This document shows positions 8,892-18,387 of a DNA stretch of 30,593 nt, one piece after another. The stretch's first letter is position 1, and every line of letters starts with the position of its first letter. A program made the position numbers and the translations under genes. Below the pieces are notes generated by a model. It was given only the letters and a program-made list of their open reading frames with translations, did no database searches and was not told the origin of the DNA. This DNA is from Polaromonas sp. (GTDB taxonomy: Bacteria; Pseudomonadota; Gammaproteobacteria; Burkholderiales; Burkholderiaceae_C), in NCBI GenBank assembly GCA_014376885.1, contig JACMQR010000115.1, forward strand, positions 1 to 30,593, in the 5' to 3' direction.

Positions 8892-8918
8892 TTTTTGCTA
8901 TTTATTAAGTAGCAAAAA
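8892..8918. terminator. Bidirectional hairpin terminator built on a palindromic repeat core (copy 2)
   Basis: TTTTTGCTATTT-ATT-AAGTAGCAAAAA forms a 12-bp stem (one T-G wobble) with a 3-nt loop, flanked by T and A runs on both sides. It sits between the convergent lysR (ends 8848) and cyclo-ligase (ends 8961) genes, the right place for a two-way rho-independent terminator, though the stem is AT-rich. Its centre, GCTATTTATTAAGTAGC (8897-8913), matches the 17-nt core of the repeat family, but the 24-nt arm is absent. Confidence 0.6.
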
Positions 8919-8960
8919 ATGAACCCGGCCTGAACCGCTGCGACCGCGCGCAGCCGGCCT

Positions 8961-9599
8961 TTACACCGGCCAGGCCACGCCCTGGTCGTTGAGCAGCACG
9001 TCAAGCGCCACGTCATGCGGCTCGGGCAGCAGCTCGGGCAGCCAGCCGTGGCCAAAGCCCAGCCCGACCGTTACCGGGCGCGGCTGCAGCGTGGCCAGGG
9101 TGCGGTCGTAAAAGCCGCCGCCATAGCCCAGCCGGTAGCCGCCGGGCCCATAGCCGACGCAGGGCACGAACAGCAGCGTGGGCACAATGATTTCGGTGTC
9201 CTTGGGCTTGGGAATGCCATAGGCGTCTTCTTCCATCGGGCAGCCGGGGTACCAGGCGTGAAAGGTCAGCGTTTTGTGAACCTTGTCGACCACCGGCAGA
9301 CCGATTTTGCGCGGCGACCGTCCTGCTATGCTTTCAGTAGCTAACTGCGCTCGCCCCTCTTGCGCAGAAAGCATATTTTCCTGAAATTCCGGGCTGAGCA
9401 CTGCGTCTTCCTGCCAGCGGTACAGCGCCGGCAGCGGGTCGAACTCGCCCTTGATAGGCCAGTAGGCGCCAATCACCTCGTGCGGCGATCCGACCAGCCA
9501 GATGCGCATGACGCGCTGCAGCAAATCGGACCTGGCCAGCCGGTCGGGCATGTCAAGGCGCGACTGCACCAGGGCTTTGCGGGTACTTAATTTGTCCAT
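8961..9599 (-). CDS. 5-formyltetrahydrofolate cyclo-ligase
   Basis: This 212-residue enzyme converts 5-formyl-THF to 5,10-methenyl-THF with ATP, returning a storage folate to one-carbon metabolism (MTHFS/YgfA family). The signature LGYGGGFYDRTLA lies near residue 160, and the N-terminal basic segment (STRKALVQSRL) and the FVPCVGYGPGGYRLG loop also fit. A GGGGGATT ribosome binding site precedes the ATG. The start is only 9 nt from the divergent slt start, so the two promoters must overlap or lie within the opposite genes. Residues about 78-92 (SAQEGRAQLATESIA) are encoded by a copy of the 41-nt palindromic repeat, in a stretch that varies in the family. Confidence 0.93.
   Translation of the reverse strand: MDKLSTRKALVQSRLDMPDRLARSDLLQRVMRIWLVGSPHEVIGAYWPIKGEFDPLPALYRWQEDAVLSPEFQENMLSAQEGRAQLATESIAGRSPRKIGLPVVDKVHKTLTFHAWYPGCPMEEDAYGIPKPKDTEIIVPTLLFVPCVGYGPGGYRLGYGGGFYDRTLATLQPRPVTVGLGFGHGWLPELLPEPHDVALDVLLNDQGVAWPV
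9325..9365 (+). repeat. 41-nt palindromic repeat, copy 3 (inside the cyclo-ligase gene)
   Basis: The core GCTATGCTTTCAGTAGC (9325-9341) is followed by a 24-nt arm beginning TAACTGCG and ending CTTGCGC. It lies antisense in the 5-formyl-THF cyclo-ligase gene. The palindromic core's other strand is translated as Ala87-Thr-Glu-Ser-Ile-Ala, with the core's first base at codon position 1. Confidence 0.75.
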
Positions 9600-9608
9600 A
9601 ATCCCCCA

Positions 9609-11690
9609 ATGCTATACAAAATTCTTTTCAGCGCGCTGCTGTCGGGCTTGCTGGCCGCTCCCGGCCTGGCGCAAAGCCCGGCCGCCGCCCTGCTGCCGGG
9701 CGCCAACCCGGCTGGCGACAGCCTGATCCTCGAGATGAACAAAGCCTTTCGCAGCGCCAACAAAGGCCGGCTGGCGCTGCTGCTGCCGCAAGCGCGCGGC
9801 CATGCGCTGGAGCCCTGGGCGGCGTACTGGGAACTGCGGGCCAGACTGGGCGAGGCCAGCGCGCAAGAGGTGCAGGAGTTCATGGCGCGCTATGCCGGCA
9901 GCTACCAGGAAGACCGGCTGCGCAACGACTGGCTGGTGCTGCTTGGCCAGCGCCGCGACTGGGCCGGCTTTGCCGCCGAATACCCGAACTACCGCATGAA
10001 CGACGACCGCGAGGTGCGCTGCTACGCGCTGCTGGTCGAGCACCTGAAAAACCCGGCCCTCGATGCCCGGCTGTCTGACGAGGTACGCAAGAACTGGTAT
10101 GCCCAGCGCGAAGCCGACGACGGCTGCAATGCCGCCGCCGAGCGGCTGGTCGGCGCCAAAAACCTGAGCCCGCTCGATGTCTGGCAAAAAGCCCGGCTGG
10201 CCCTGGAAGCCAACCGGCCGCGCGCCGCCAGCAATGCCGTCGCCATCGTGGCGCCCGAGGCGCTCGGCATGGTCACCGAGCTGAACGCCAGCCCCATCAA
10301 GTTCCTGGCCGGCAAGCACTTGGCGGTGCGCACGGTGCGCAAGGAAATCATCACCCTGGCGCTGGTCAAGCTGGCCGTCGGCGACTCCGAAGGCGCCGCT
10401 TTCCAGCTCGACGGCAAATGGGCGCTGCAGCTCACTGCGGAGGAGCGCAACTGGCTGTGGGGCCTGATCGGCAAGCAGACCGCCAGCCGCCTGGGCACGC
10501 AGCCGGCGGGCGACGCGCTGGCCTACTACGCCCGCGTCACCCGGGACGCCGACCTGACCGACGACATGCTGGCCTGGAAGGCGCGCGCCGCGCTGCGCGC
10601 CGGCACCCTGCCCAGCTGGCCGCTGGTGCTCAAGGCGGTCAATGCCATGAGCGAGGACGCCCGCAAGGAGCCGGTCTGGGCCTATTGGCGCGCGCGCGCG
10701 CTGCTGGCCACCGCGCCGCCCGACATTGCCACGGCCGTGGTCACCGGGCAGGGCGCGGCGCCCAGCACGGTGGTGGCGCCGCAGCGCGTCGAAGCGCTGG
10801 CGCTGCTGCAGTCGATTGCCTCGGTGCGCGGCTTTTACGAGCAGCTGGCACTCGAAGAGCTGGGCCAAAAGATCAGCCTGCCGCCCCGGCCGCCTGCACT
10901 CACCGCCGAGGAAAAGGCCGCCGCCGGGCTGAACGCCGGACTGTCCCGGGCCGCCCATGCGATGGCCATCGGCCTGCGCGCCGAGGGCGTGCGGGAATGG
11001 AACTACGCCACCAACCTGCACCAAAAAGGCGGCATGGGCGAGCGCGACCTGCTGGCCGCCGCCCAGTTCGCCTGCGACCGCCAGATCTGGGACCGCTGCA
11101 TCAACACCAGCGAGCGCACCACGGCCGTGATGGATTTCGACCAGCGCTTTCCGATGCCGTTTCGCGAGGCGGTGATCAAGCGCAGCCAGGCCATCAGCCT
11201 GGATCCGGCGTATGTGTATGGCCTGATCCGCCAGGAAAGCCGCTTCATCATGGACGCCCGCTCGGGCGTGGGCGCCTCGGGCCTGATGCAGGTGATGCCG
11301 GCCACCGCCCGCTGGACCGCCAAGAAAATCGGCCTGGACAGTTTCACTCCCGAGCAGATCAACGACCGGGACACCAACATCACCATCGGCACGGCCTACC
11401 TGAAGCTGGCGCTGGACGACCTGGGCGGCTCGATGCCGATGGCTGCGGCCGCCTACAACGCCGGGCCAGGCCGGCCGCGCACCTGGCGCAACGGCCCGGT
11501 GCTGGACGCCGCCATCTGGGCCGAGAACGTACCCTTTGCAGAAACCCGCGACTATGTGAAAAAAGTGCTGTCCAACACCACCAACTACGCAGCCGTCCTG
11601 ACCGGGCAGCCACAGTCGCTGAAAAGCCGGCTGGGCCTGATCGGGCCGCGCGATGCGGCCACGCCCGAGCCCTACAAAGACCTGCCTTGA
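9609..11690 (+). CDS. slt: Soluble lytic murein transglycosylase (Slt70-like)
   Basis: This 693-residue periplasmic enzyme cleaves peptidoglycan glycan strands, leaving 1,6-anhydroMurNAc ends. A Sec signal peptide (MLYKILFSALLSGLLAAPGLAQ) is present. A long alpha-helical superhelix region covers about residues 25-520 and the C-terminal GH23 lytic domain about 525-665. Catalytic Glu543 lies in IRQESRF, followed by GASGLMQVMPATA and AAAAYNAGPGRP, the three family motifs. No Shine-Dalgarno sequence is evident; the gene is divergent from the cyclo-ligase with 9 nt between starts. It ends 56 nt from the convergent glycosyltransferase gene. Confidence 0.95.
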   Translation: MLYKILFSALLSGLLAAPGLAQSPAAALLPGANPAGDSLILEMNKAFRSANKGRLALLLPQARGHALEPWAAYWELRARLGEASAQEVQEFMARYAGSYQEDRLRNDWLVLLGQRRDWAGFAAEYPNYRMNDDREVRCYALLVEHLKNPALDARLSDEVRKNWYAQREADDGCNAAAERLVGAKNLSPLDVWQKARLALEANRPRAASNAVAIVAPEALGMVTELNASPIKFLAGKHLAVRTVRKEIITLALVKLAVGDSEGAAFQLDGKWALQLTAEERNWLWGLIGKQTASRLGTQPAGDALAYYARVTRDADLTDDMLAWKARAALRAGTLPSWPLVLKAVNAMSEDARKEPVWAYWRARALLATAPPDIATAVVTGQGAAPSTVVAPQRVEALALLQSIASVRGFYEQLALEELGQKISLPPRPPALTAEEKAAAGLNAGLSRAAHAMAIGLRAEGVREWNYATNLHQKGGMGERDLLAAAQFACDRQIWDRCINTSERTTAVMDFDQRFPMPFREAVIKRSQAISLDPAYVYGLIRQESRFIMDARSGVGASGLMQVMPATARWTAKKIGLDSFTPEQINDRDTNITIGTAYLKLALDDLGGSMPMAAAAYNAGPGRPRTWRNGPVLDAAIWAENVPFAETRDYVKKVLSNTTNYAAVLTGQPQSLKSRLGLIGPRDAATPEPYKDLP

Positions 11691-11746
11691 CAGCATGGCC
11701 GGATGCCTGGACAACAGCGACAAACAGCCGGCAATCCCGGCCGTGG

Positions 11747-12709
11747 CTACAGCGTGTTGCGCAGGCTGCTGGTGTCAGCAGCGCTGGCTGCGGCCGAGCC
11801 ATGTCGCTGAACGACGGCGACGGGCTTTTCCACCAGCAGCTTGAGCTTTCCGGCGGCCCAGCCGGCATTCCAGACCCAGTCGGCGATCAGGGTGCGACCC
11901 TGGGGCCGCCGCAGCGCCCAGAGCAGCGCGGCCCGGGCGCCTGCGGGCAGCATGCGGGCCAGGGCAATCAGCTGTCGGGGCAGGGCAAACCGGGCCCGTG
12001 GCTGACCCTGGTGGTAATGCAGCCGGGTGGTGTCCCAGCCCCAGCTGCGCCCCTGGCGAAACCGCGCCACCAGGCTTGACTTTTCGCGGTAATACACCAG
12101 CGCCTCGGGCGCAAAGTGAATCGCCTGGCCGGCCAGCTGCGCCCGCCAGCAGTATTCGCCGTCGTGGACGATGGGGAAATCCGTGCTCAAAGGGCCGAGC
12201 GCCTCGTACAGGGCGCGCTGCAGCCCAAAGCCGCAGGCACTGGCCGAAAAAAAATGGGGCGGCTGCGGCATGCGGTACAGGCCGGCAGACTGGTAGCCGT
12301 CGCCGTAAGGCGGATGCAGCCAGGCGGCGTTGAGCTTGCGGTGGTCCAGGCGGGCCACGACAAACGCATGCCCGGCCAGGGCGCTGCCCATGGCATGCAG
12401 CCAGCCCGGGGCCACCTCGTCATCGGCTTCGCAAAAGACAAACGCCCCGCCCGTGGCGGCCTGGATGCCGGTGTTGTAAGAGTGCGGCACGCCCAGACGC
12501 GACGTGCCCGGCTGATGCGCCTGGACGATTCGCAGGCCGGGCAGGCGGCCACGGTAGGCCTGGACAATCGCCATCGACATGTCGGTCGAGCCGTTGTTCA
12601 CCACGATCACCTCCCAGCCGCCTGGCCAGTGCTGGCCGGTAAGCGCGTCGAGCTGCACGGCAATGGTCTGCGCGCCGTTGAAACACGGCAGGATGACACT
12701 CAATTTCAC
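11747..12709 (-). CDS. Family 2 glycosyltransferase
   Basis: The product is 320 residues, using the GTG at 12709: GGAGG lies 5 nt upstream and the protein then begins at the conserved first beta strand, VKLSVILPCFNGA. The frame stays open almost 1 kb further upstream, but that part is antisense to otsB. The GT-A fold motifs are visible: VVNNGSTD near residue 38 and the metal-binding FCEADDEVAPGWL near residue 85. Around residue 150 there is PIVHDGEYCWRAQLAG. The sugar donor and acceptor are unknown; such enzymes usually build cell-surface glycans. No membrane segment is obvious, although the C-terminal part is hydrophobic and basic. It is divergent from otsB with a 234-nt gap. Confidence 0.85.
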   Translation of the reverse strand: MKLSVILPCFNGAQTIAVQLDALTGQHWPGGWEVIVVNNGSTDMSMAIVQAYRGRLPGLRIVQAHQPGTSRLGVPHSYNTGIQAATGGAFVFCEADDEVAPGWLHAMGSALAGHAFVVARLDHRKLNAAWLHPPYGDGYQSAGLYRMPQPPHFFSASACGFGLQRALYEALGPLSTDFPIVHDGEYCWRAQLAGQAIHFAPEALVYYREKSSLVARFRQGRSWGWDTTRLHYHQGQPRARFALPRQLIALARMLPAGARAALLWALRRPQGRTLIADWVWNAGWAAGKLKLLVEKPVAVVQRHGSAAASAADTSSLRNTL

Positions 12710-12943
12710 CGCCGCCTCCGGCCGGGTTGCAGGGCTCTCATGGGATTCACCTTGATTTTTTGCAGGCTGTTTATTGTTGGGCAAAAAGGCCCTTTGTCCG
12801 CCGCGCCGCAGCCAGCCATTGGGACTATTGAAAAAGCGGCAAAAGTGGCGGCAAACGCCATGCCGGCTGCTTGGTACGGGCCAAAGCCGCACACTGCGCC
12901 TTGGCCTACAGCCGCAAAGCACGGGTTCTGCTATGGTTTTGCG

Positions 12944-13711
12944 ATGCCAATCCATGCCCAAACCCTTCCTGCCCTGACGCCGGACACGGCGCTTTTTCTT
13001 GATTTTGACGGCACGCTGGTGGCGCTGGCGCCGCAGCCCGAACTGGTTGAAGTGGCCCCCGGCCTGACCGGCATCCTGGCCGCGCTGCACCGCCAGCTCC
13101 ATGGCGCGCTGGCGCTGGTGTCGGGCCGCCGGCTGAGCGACCTGGACGTTTTTCTGGCACCCCTGCGGCTGCCGGCTGCCGGTGAGCATGGCGCGCAGCG
13201 CCGCACCGCAGACGGCCTCCTGATCAGCGCGCCGCCGGCAGACCTGCGCCCTGTCCTGCGAGCCGCCGAGAGCCTGGTGGCGCGCCATCCAGCCTTGAAG
13301 CTGGAGCGCAAGAACCTGGCCATCAGCCTGCACTACCGGCAGGCGCCCGAGCTGGAGAGCCTGTGCATGCAGGTCATGGGCGAGGCGCTGGCGGGCAGCG
13401 AAGGCCTTGAGCTGATGCAGGGCAAATGCGTCATCGACCTGAAGCCGGCCGGCTTTAGCAAAGGCACGGCGATTGCCTTTTTCATGACCGAGCCCCCGTT
13501 CGCCGGCCGCCGGCCGGTGTTTGCCGGCGACGATGTGACCGACGAGGCAGGCTTTGAAGAAGTGCAGCGCCTGGGCGGCCAGGCCATCAAGGTGGGCGAC
13601 GGCCCGAGCGTGGCGCGCCACCGCTGCCCCAGCGTGGCCCGGCTGGCCGGCTGGCTGCAAGCGGGCGTTGCTGACCAGCGCATATTTCACCCGCCCGGAC
13701 TGTCGGCATGA
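12944..13711 (+). CDS. otsB: Trehalose-6-phosphate phosphatase
   Basis: OtsB removes phosphate from trehalose-6-phosphate, the second step of trehalose synthesis. The product is 255 residues. HAD-superfamily motifs are complete: motif I FLDFDGTL (nucleophile Asp20, acid/base Asp22), motif II SGR (Ser60), motif III Lys173 in GFSKG, and motif IV GDDVTDE (Asp196, Asp197, Asp200). The ATG at 12944 is chosen because it leaves a short N-terminus before motif I; the longer open frame upstream is antisense to the GT2 gene. Its stop overlaps the start of the GH15 gene as ATGA, implying translational coupling. The 234-nt upstream gap should hold its promoter, but I cannot point to clear boxes. Confidence 0.94.
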   Translation: MPIHAQTLPALTPDTALFLDFDGTLVALAPQPELVEVAPGLTGILAALHRQLHGALALVSGRRLSDLDVFLAPLRLPAAGEHGAQRRTADGLLISAPPADLRPVLRAAESLVARHPALKLERKNLAISLHYRQAPELESLCMQVMGEALAGSEGLELMQGKCVIDLKPAGFSKGTAIAFFMTEPPFAGRRPVFAGDDVTDEAGFEEVQRLGGQAIKVGDGPSVARHRCPSVARLAGWLQAGVADQRIFHPPGLSA

Positions 13712-15528
13712 CCGCCGCCGCGCCGGCCCCGCATTTCGGACCGCCCGCGCCGGCCTCGCTGGCGCTGGCCGTGATTGGCAACTGCGCCTTCAGCGCGCTG
13801 GTCGACATGCGCGGGCGCATTGTCTGGTGCTGCCTGCCGCGTTTCGACGGCGACCCGGTGTTCAATGCGCTGCTCGACCCGAGCGAGCAGGCCAGCGCGT
13901 TTGCCATCGAGATCGAAAACTTTTCCCATGCCCACCAGTTCTACGACCCGAACACCGCCGTGCTGCGCACGCATCTGTTTGACGGCAGCGGCCAGGCCAT
14001 CGAGATCACCGACTTCGCGCCGCGCTTCTACAGCCGGTCGCGCTTTTTCAAGCCGATGACACTGGTGCGCCGGGTGCGGCCGATCAAGGGCGCGCCGCGC
14101 ATCCGGGTGCTGCTCGATGTGCGCTTTGACTGGGGCCGCAGCACGCCTACCGTCACCCAGGGCAGCAACCACCTGCGCTTTGTCGGCGATGCGCTGACGC
14201 TGCGCCTGAACACCGATGCGCCCTTGTCCCACCTGCTGGCCAAGCGGCCATTCTTGCTGACGCGCGAATACAATTTTCTGCTCGGCTCGGACGAGTCGCT
14301 GGCCGAAGGCATTGCCGACACGGCGCGCCTGTTCGAGCAGGAAACCCTGACCTACTGGCGCAAGTGGAGCCAGCGGCTGCACCTGCCGCTGGAGTGGCAG
14401 GAGGCGGTGATCCGGGCGGCGATCACGCTCAAGCTGTCGCTGTTCGAGGACACCGGCGCAATCGTCGCCGCCATGACCACCAGCATCCCGGAAGCGCCCA
14501 ACAGCGGGCGCACCTGGGACTACCGGTTTTGCTGGCTGCGCGATGCGTTTTTTGTCGTCCGGGCGCTGAACAGCCTGTCCGAGGTCGGCACCATGGAAGA
14601 CTACCTGCGCTGGCTGGGCAATGTGGTGGTGCAGGCCAAGGGCGGCCATATCCAGCCGCTGTTCGGCATCGGCCTGGAACTCGAACTGCCCGAGGCGGTG
14701 CACGGCCACCTGGCCGGCTACCGGGGCATGGGGCCGGTGCGCGTGGGCAACCAGGCGCAAGAGCATTTCCAGCACGATGTGTATGGCAACGTGGTGCTGG
14801 GTGCAGCCCAGGCGTTTCACGACCACCGGCTGCTGCACCGCGCCGGCATTGCCGAGTTTGAGCGCCTGGAAGCCGTCGGCGAGCAGGCGATCCGCTGCTA
14901 CGACCAGCCCGATGCCGGCATGTGGGAGCTGCGCACCCGGGCCCGGGTGCACACCTCATCGGCGCTGATGTGCTGGGCGGCCTGCGACCGGCTCGGAAAG
15001 ATCGCCGTCGTGCTCAAGCAGCCCGAACGCGCCGTCTACTGGCACGGCCATGCGCAGCTCATGCGCGAACGCATCCTGCGCGAAGCGTGGAACGAAGAAC
15101 GCCAGGCCTTTGCCGAGAGCTTCGGCGGGCGCGACCTGGACGCCAGCGTGCTGCTCATGATCGAGGTCGGCTTCATCGAGCCGAAAGACCCGCGCTTTGT
15201 GGCCACGGTGGACACGCTGGAAAAATACCTGTGCGACGGCCCGTACATGCGCCGCTACGAGGCGCCCGACGACTTCGGCCGGCCCGAGACGGCGTTCAAC
15301 ATCTGCACCTTCTGGCGCATCGACGCCCTGGCGCGCATCGGCCGCAAGGCCGAGGCCCGGGCGATTTTCGAGACCATGCTGGCCGCCCGGAACCATGTCG
15401 GCCTGCTGTCGGAAGACACGCACCCGGTGACCGGCGAGATGTGGGGCAATTTTCCGCAAACCTACTCGATGGTCGGCATCATCAATGCGGCCATGCGCTT
15501 GTCGGCACCGTGGGACAGCCAGGTATGA
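13708..15528 (+). CDS. Glycoside hydrolase family 15 protein (glucoamylase/trehalase-like)
   Basis: The product is 606 residues. An N-terminal beta-rich region (about 1-240, starting ALAVIGNCAFSALVDMRGRIVW) is followed by the (alpha/alpha)6 barrel of GH15. Conserved segments include RTWDYRFCWLRDAFF (about 268-282) and, near the C-terminus, GLLSEDTHPVTGEMWGNFPQ (565-584), which should hold a catalytic Glu (Glu569 or Glu577). Family members hydrolyse alpha-glucosidic bonds in starch, dextrins or trehalose, releasing glucose. The start overlaps the otsB stop and otsA follows, so trehalose or a trehalose-linked glucan is a sensible substrate; this is inference. The usual FSHIGL segment after GNFPQ reads YSMVGI here, losing the common His. 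No signal peptide is seen, so it is probably cytosolic. Confidence 0.88.
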   Translation: MTAAAPAPHFGPPAPASLALAVIGNCAFSALVDMRGRIVWCCLPRFDGDPVFNALLDPSEQASAFAIEIENFSHAHQFYDPNTAVLRTHLFDGSGQAIEITDFAPRFYSRSRFFKPMTLVRRVRPIKGAPRIRVLLDVRFDWGRSTPTVTQGSNHLRFVGDALTLRLNTDAPLSHLLAKRPFLLTREYNFLLGSDESLAEGIADTARLFEQETLTYWRKWSQRLHLPLEWQEAVIRAAITLKLSLFEDTGAIVAAMTTSIPEAPNSGRTWDYRFCWLRDAFFVVRALNSLSEVGTMEDYLRWLGNVVVQAKGGHIQPLFGIGLELELPEAVHGHLAGYRGMGPVRVGNQAQEHFQHDVYGNVVLGAAQAFHDHRLLHRAGIAEFERLEAVGEQAIRCYDQPDAGMWELRTRARVHTSSALMCWAACDRLGKIAVVLKQPERAVYWHGHAQLMRERILREAWNEERQAFAESFGGRDLDASVLLMIEVGFIEPKDPRFVATVDTLEKYLCDGPYMRRYEAPDDFGRPETAFNICTFWRIDALARIGRKAEARAIFETMLAARNHVGLLSEDTHPVTGEMWGNFPQTYSMVGIINAAMRLSAPWDSQV

Positions 15529-15533
15529 ATGTG

Positions 15534-15620
15534 GCCCCCACGCTCCGCCGCTGCGCGGGTCGCTGCCCCCCGAGGGGGCTGCTGCGCCTGCAGTCCGGCA
15601 AAGCCGGTCCTGCGGCCCTG
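15534..15620. repeat. Approx. 88-nt structured repeat, copy 1 (after the GH15 gene)
   Basis: It begins GCCCCCACGCT five nt after the GH15 stop, contains the hairpin GCCCCCCGAGGGGGC and then CCGGCAAAGCCGG, and ends GCGGCCCTG. A diverged copy lies at 22492-22580. The part not identical between copies includes paired changes that keep stems intact. The look is that of GC-rich intergenic repeats common in Comamonadaceae. It may stabilise or end the otsB-GH15 transcript. Confidence 0.75.
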
Positions 15621-15629
15621 ACTTGCTTG

Positions 15630-15666
15630 AAATCGGAGATGCTTTTGCCCTTGCGGCCTCCGATTT
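15630..15666. repeat. Inverted repeat in the otsA leader
   Basis: AAATCGGAG (15630-15638) and CTCCGATTT (15658-15666) form a perfect 9-bp stem around a 19-nt loop. It lies 83 nt before the otsA start, between the structured repeat and otsA. It is not part of the repeat's other copy. It could be a transcript-processing, terminator or leader structure, but it lacks a T run. Confidence 0.5.
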
Positions 15667-15749
15667 GCTCCTTCTACCACTGGGCGAAGGCTGGGATGAG
15701 GGCTTATGGGAATTCATTTTTTTACTAAGAGCTCACTGGGAAAAAGCAT

Positions 15750-17135
<1,386 letters not shown>

Positions 17136-17136
17136 C

Positions 17137-17158
17137 GAAAATCGCCTGCTGGCGTTTC
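17137..17158. terminator. Weak candidate bidirectional terminator between otsA and the ROK gene
   Basis: GAAA-AT-CGCC-TGCT-GGCG-TTTC is a short interrupted hairpin in the 37-nt gap between convergent otsA and the ROK kinase gene. The placement is right for a shared terminator, but the stem is short and the T run is only three bases. Confidence 0.3.
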
Positions 17159-17172
17159 ACACCATTAAACCG

Positions 17173-18165
17173 TCAAGCCACCAAGGCCAGCGCGGCATAG
17201 TCGCCGACCTGCTCGCCCAGCCCGGCCGGCACCAGGGAGCAGCCGTCGGTCAGCGCGGGCAGCCGGCCCCGGACCTGGGACTGCAGGCGCGGCAGCAACA
17301 GGTCGCGGTGGTGCCAGAACACGCTGCCACCCAGGCTGACACGCTGCAAATCGAGCGTCACGACCAGGTTGTACAGCATCCGGCCCAGCACCCGGCATAG
17401 GTCGTCAATCACCGCTTGAGCGCTTGCGTCCCCTGCATTAGCCGCTATGAAAATAGAAGCGGCATCCGGGAAGGCGGGAAACCGGCGGGGCAGCGCGTTG
17501 CCGGCCACCAGCGCCTCGACATCGCCGATGTTGCCGCAGCCGCACAGCGCGTCAAAATTGTCGCTGACAAACATGTGCCCGGCATGGCCGGCATTGCCGT
17601 TCTTGCCGCGCAGCACCCGGCCGTCCACGCACAGGCCCACGCCGATGCCGGTGCTCCAGGTCAGGTAGGCGCAGTCGTCGATACCCTGCAGCGCGCCCCA
17701 GCGGCGCTCGGCCTGCAGCGCGGCAATGCCGTCGTTCTCGACCCGCACCCGCGCCGGGCCGAAGGCCTCGCGCAGCGGCCCTTCCAGCACCGCCGTGGTC
17801 CAGTCGTTGGGCAAACCCCGCCCGCTGCCGGCCAGGCCGCCGCAAATGTTCGGCGACGCCAGCTCGACCGCGCCCTGGTTCAGCACAAACGGACCGCACG
17901 ACGCCACGCCGACCGCGCCGATGTCGTCCAGCCTGACCTGCGCGTCCTGGCAGCTGGCGCGGACCATGCGCAGCACCTGGCGCGCCAGGGCATCGGGCGC
18001 GCCCTCCTTGAGCGTCGGCTCGACCCGCTGGCCGAGCGCGCCACGCGCATCGACCACCTGCACGGAGATCTTGGTGCCGCCAATGTCGACGCAGGCCACC
18101 GGCGCCGCACCGGCGGGCAGGCAGGGCGCGGGCCTGGCGGTGTCAGGCTGAAGCGGCAGGGTCAC
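17173..18165 (-). CDS. ROK family sugar kinase (glucokinase/N-acylhexosamine kinase type)
   Basis: The 330-residue product has the ROK kinase layout: phosphate-binding VACVDIGGTKISVQVVD (about 24-40), the catalytic-Asp segment VRVENDGIAALQAERRWGA (about 140-160), and GIGVGLCVDGRV. The zinc region GHAGHMFVSDNFDALCGCG (about 195-215) follows. The usual zinc motif is C-x-C-G-x-x-G-C, but here it ends CGCGNIGD, so the third Cys is Asp. No helix-turn-helix is present, so it is a kinase rather than an Mlc/NagC-like regulator. The substrate is not readable; glucose (from GH15 action) or an amino sugar are both possible. It is the last gene of midA-DUF2905-ROK, 16 nt after DUF2905. Residues about 236-249 are encoded by a palindromic repeat copy. 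Confidence 0.87.
   Translation of the reverse strand: MTLPLQPDTARPAPCLPAGAAPVACVDIGGTKISVQVVDARGALGQRVEPTLKEGAPDALARQVLRMVRASCQDAQVRLDDIGAVGVASCGPFVLNQGAVELASPNICGGLAGSGRGLPNDWTTAVLEGPLREAFGPARVRVENDGIAALQAERRWGALQGIDDCAYLTWSTGIGVGLCVDGRVLRGKNGNAGHAGHMFVSDNFDALCGCGNIGDVEALVAGNALPRRFPAFPDAASIFIAANAGDASAQAVIDDLCRVLGRMLYNLVVTLDLQRVSLGGSVFWHHRDLLLPRLQSQVRGRLPALTDGCSLVPAGLGEQVGDYAALALVA
17420..17460 (-). repeat. 41-nt palindromic repeat, copy 4 (inside the ROK kinase gene)
   Basis: On the plus strand the core is GCTATGAAAATAGAAGC (17444-17460). Read on the minus strand, the 24-nt arm follows it, beginning GGCTAATG and ending CGCAAGCGC. In the gene it is translated as Ala236-Ser-Ile-Phe-Ile-Ala-Ala-Asn, with the core's first base at codon position 1. 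This is the most diverged core (AAGC instead of TAGC at one end). Confidence 0.65.
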
Positions 18166-18181
18166 GGGAGTGTCCTTTGAG

Positions 18182-18376
18182 TCAGATCAGCTGGCTGAGC
18201 AGGCTGGCCGCCAAACTGAGCAAGATGGTGGTGGCCAGGGGAATGAACCATTCGCGCCCGAACAGGCGAAAGCGCAGGTCGCCCGGCAGCTTGCCGAAGC
18301 CGAGCCTTTGCAGCAGCGGCGCCGCCCAGCTGATGCACACCAGAACCAGAAAAATAACAATGAACCAGCGGATCAT
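18182..18376 (-). CDS. DUF2905 family small membrane protein
   Basis: This 64-residue protein has two hydrophobic segments, WFIVIFLVLVCISWAAPLL (3-21) and IPLATTILLSLAASLLSQLI (45-64). Between them is the conserved-looking loop LGFGKLPGDLRFRLFGREWF, typical of DUF2905 inner-membrane proteins of unknown function. The start at 18376 is preferred because the protein then begins MIRWFIV just before the first helix; an in-frame ATG 60 nt upstream would overlap midA. It lies 11 nt after midA and 16 nt before the ROK gene, so the three are probably one operon. Confidence 0.85.
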   Translation of the reverse strand: MIRWFIVIFLVLVCISWAAPLLQRLGFGKLPGDLRFRLFGREWFIPLATTILLSLAASLLSQLI

Positions 18377-18387
18377 GGGCAGCAGCC

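Noticed and set aside
9612..11723. A 703-codon minus-strand open frame opposite slt
   Set aside because: It is Gly/Gln/His-rich shadow sequence with no domain; slt has all catalytic motifs on the other strand.
12710..13690. Upstream extension of the GT2 frame to 647 codons
   Set aside because: The extension is antisense to otsB, whose HAD motifs are complete; the GTG at 12709 has a good ribosome binding site.
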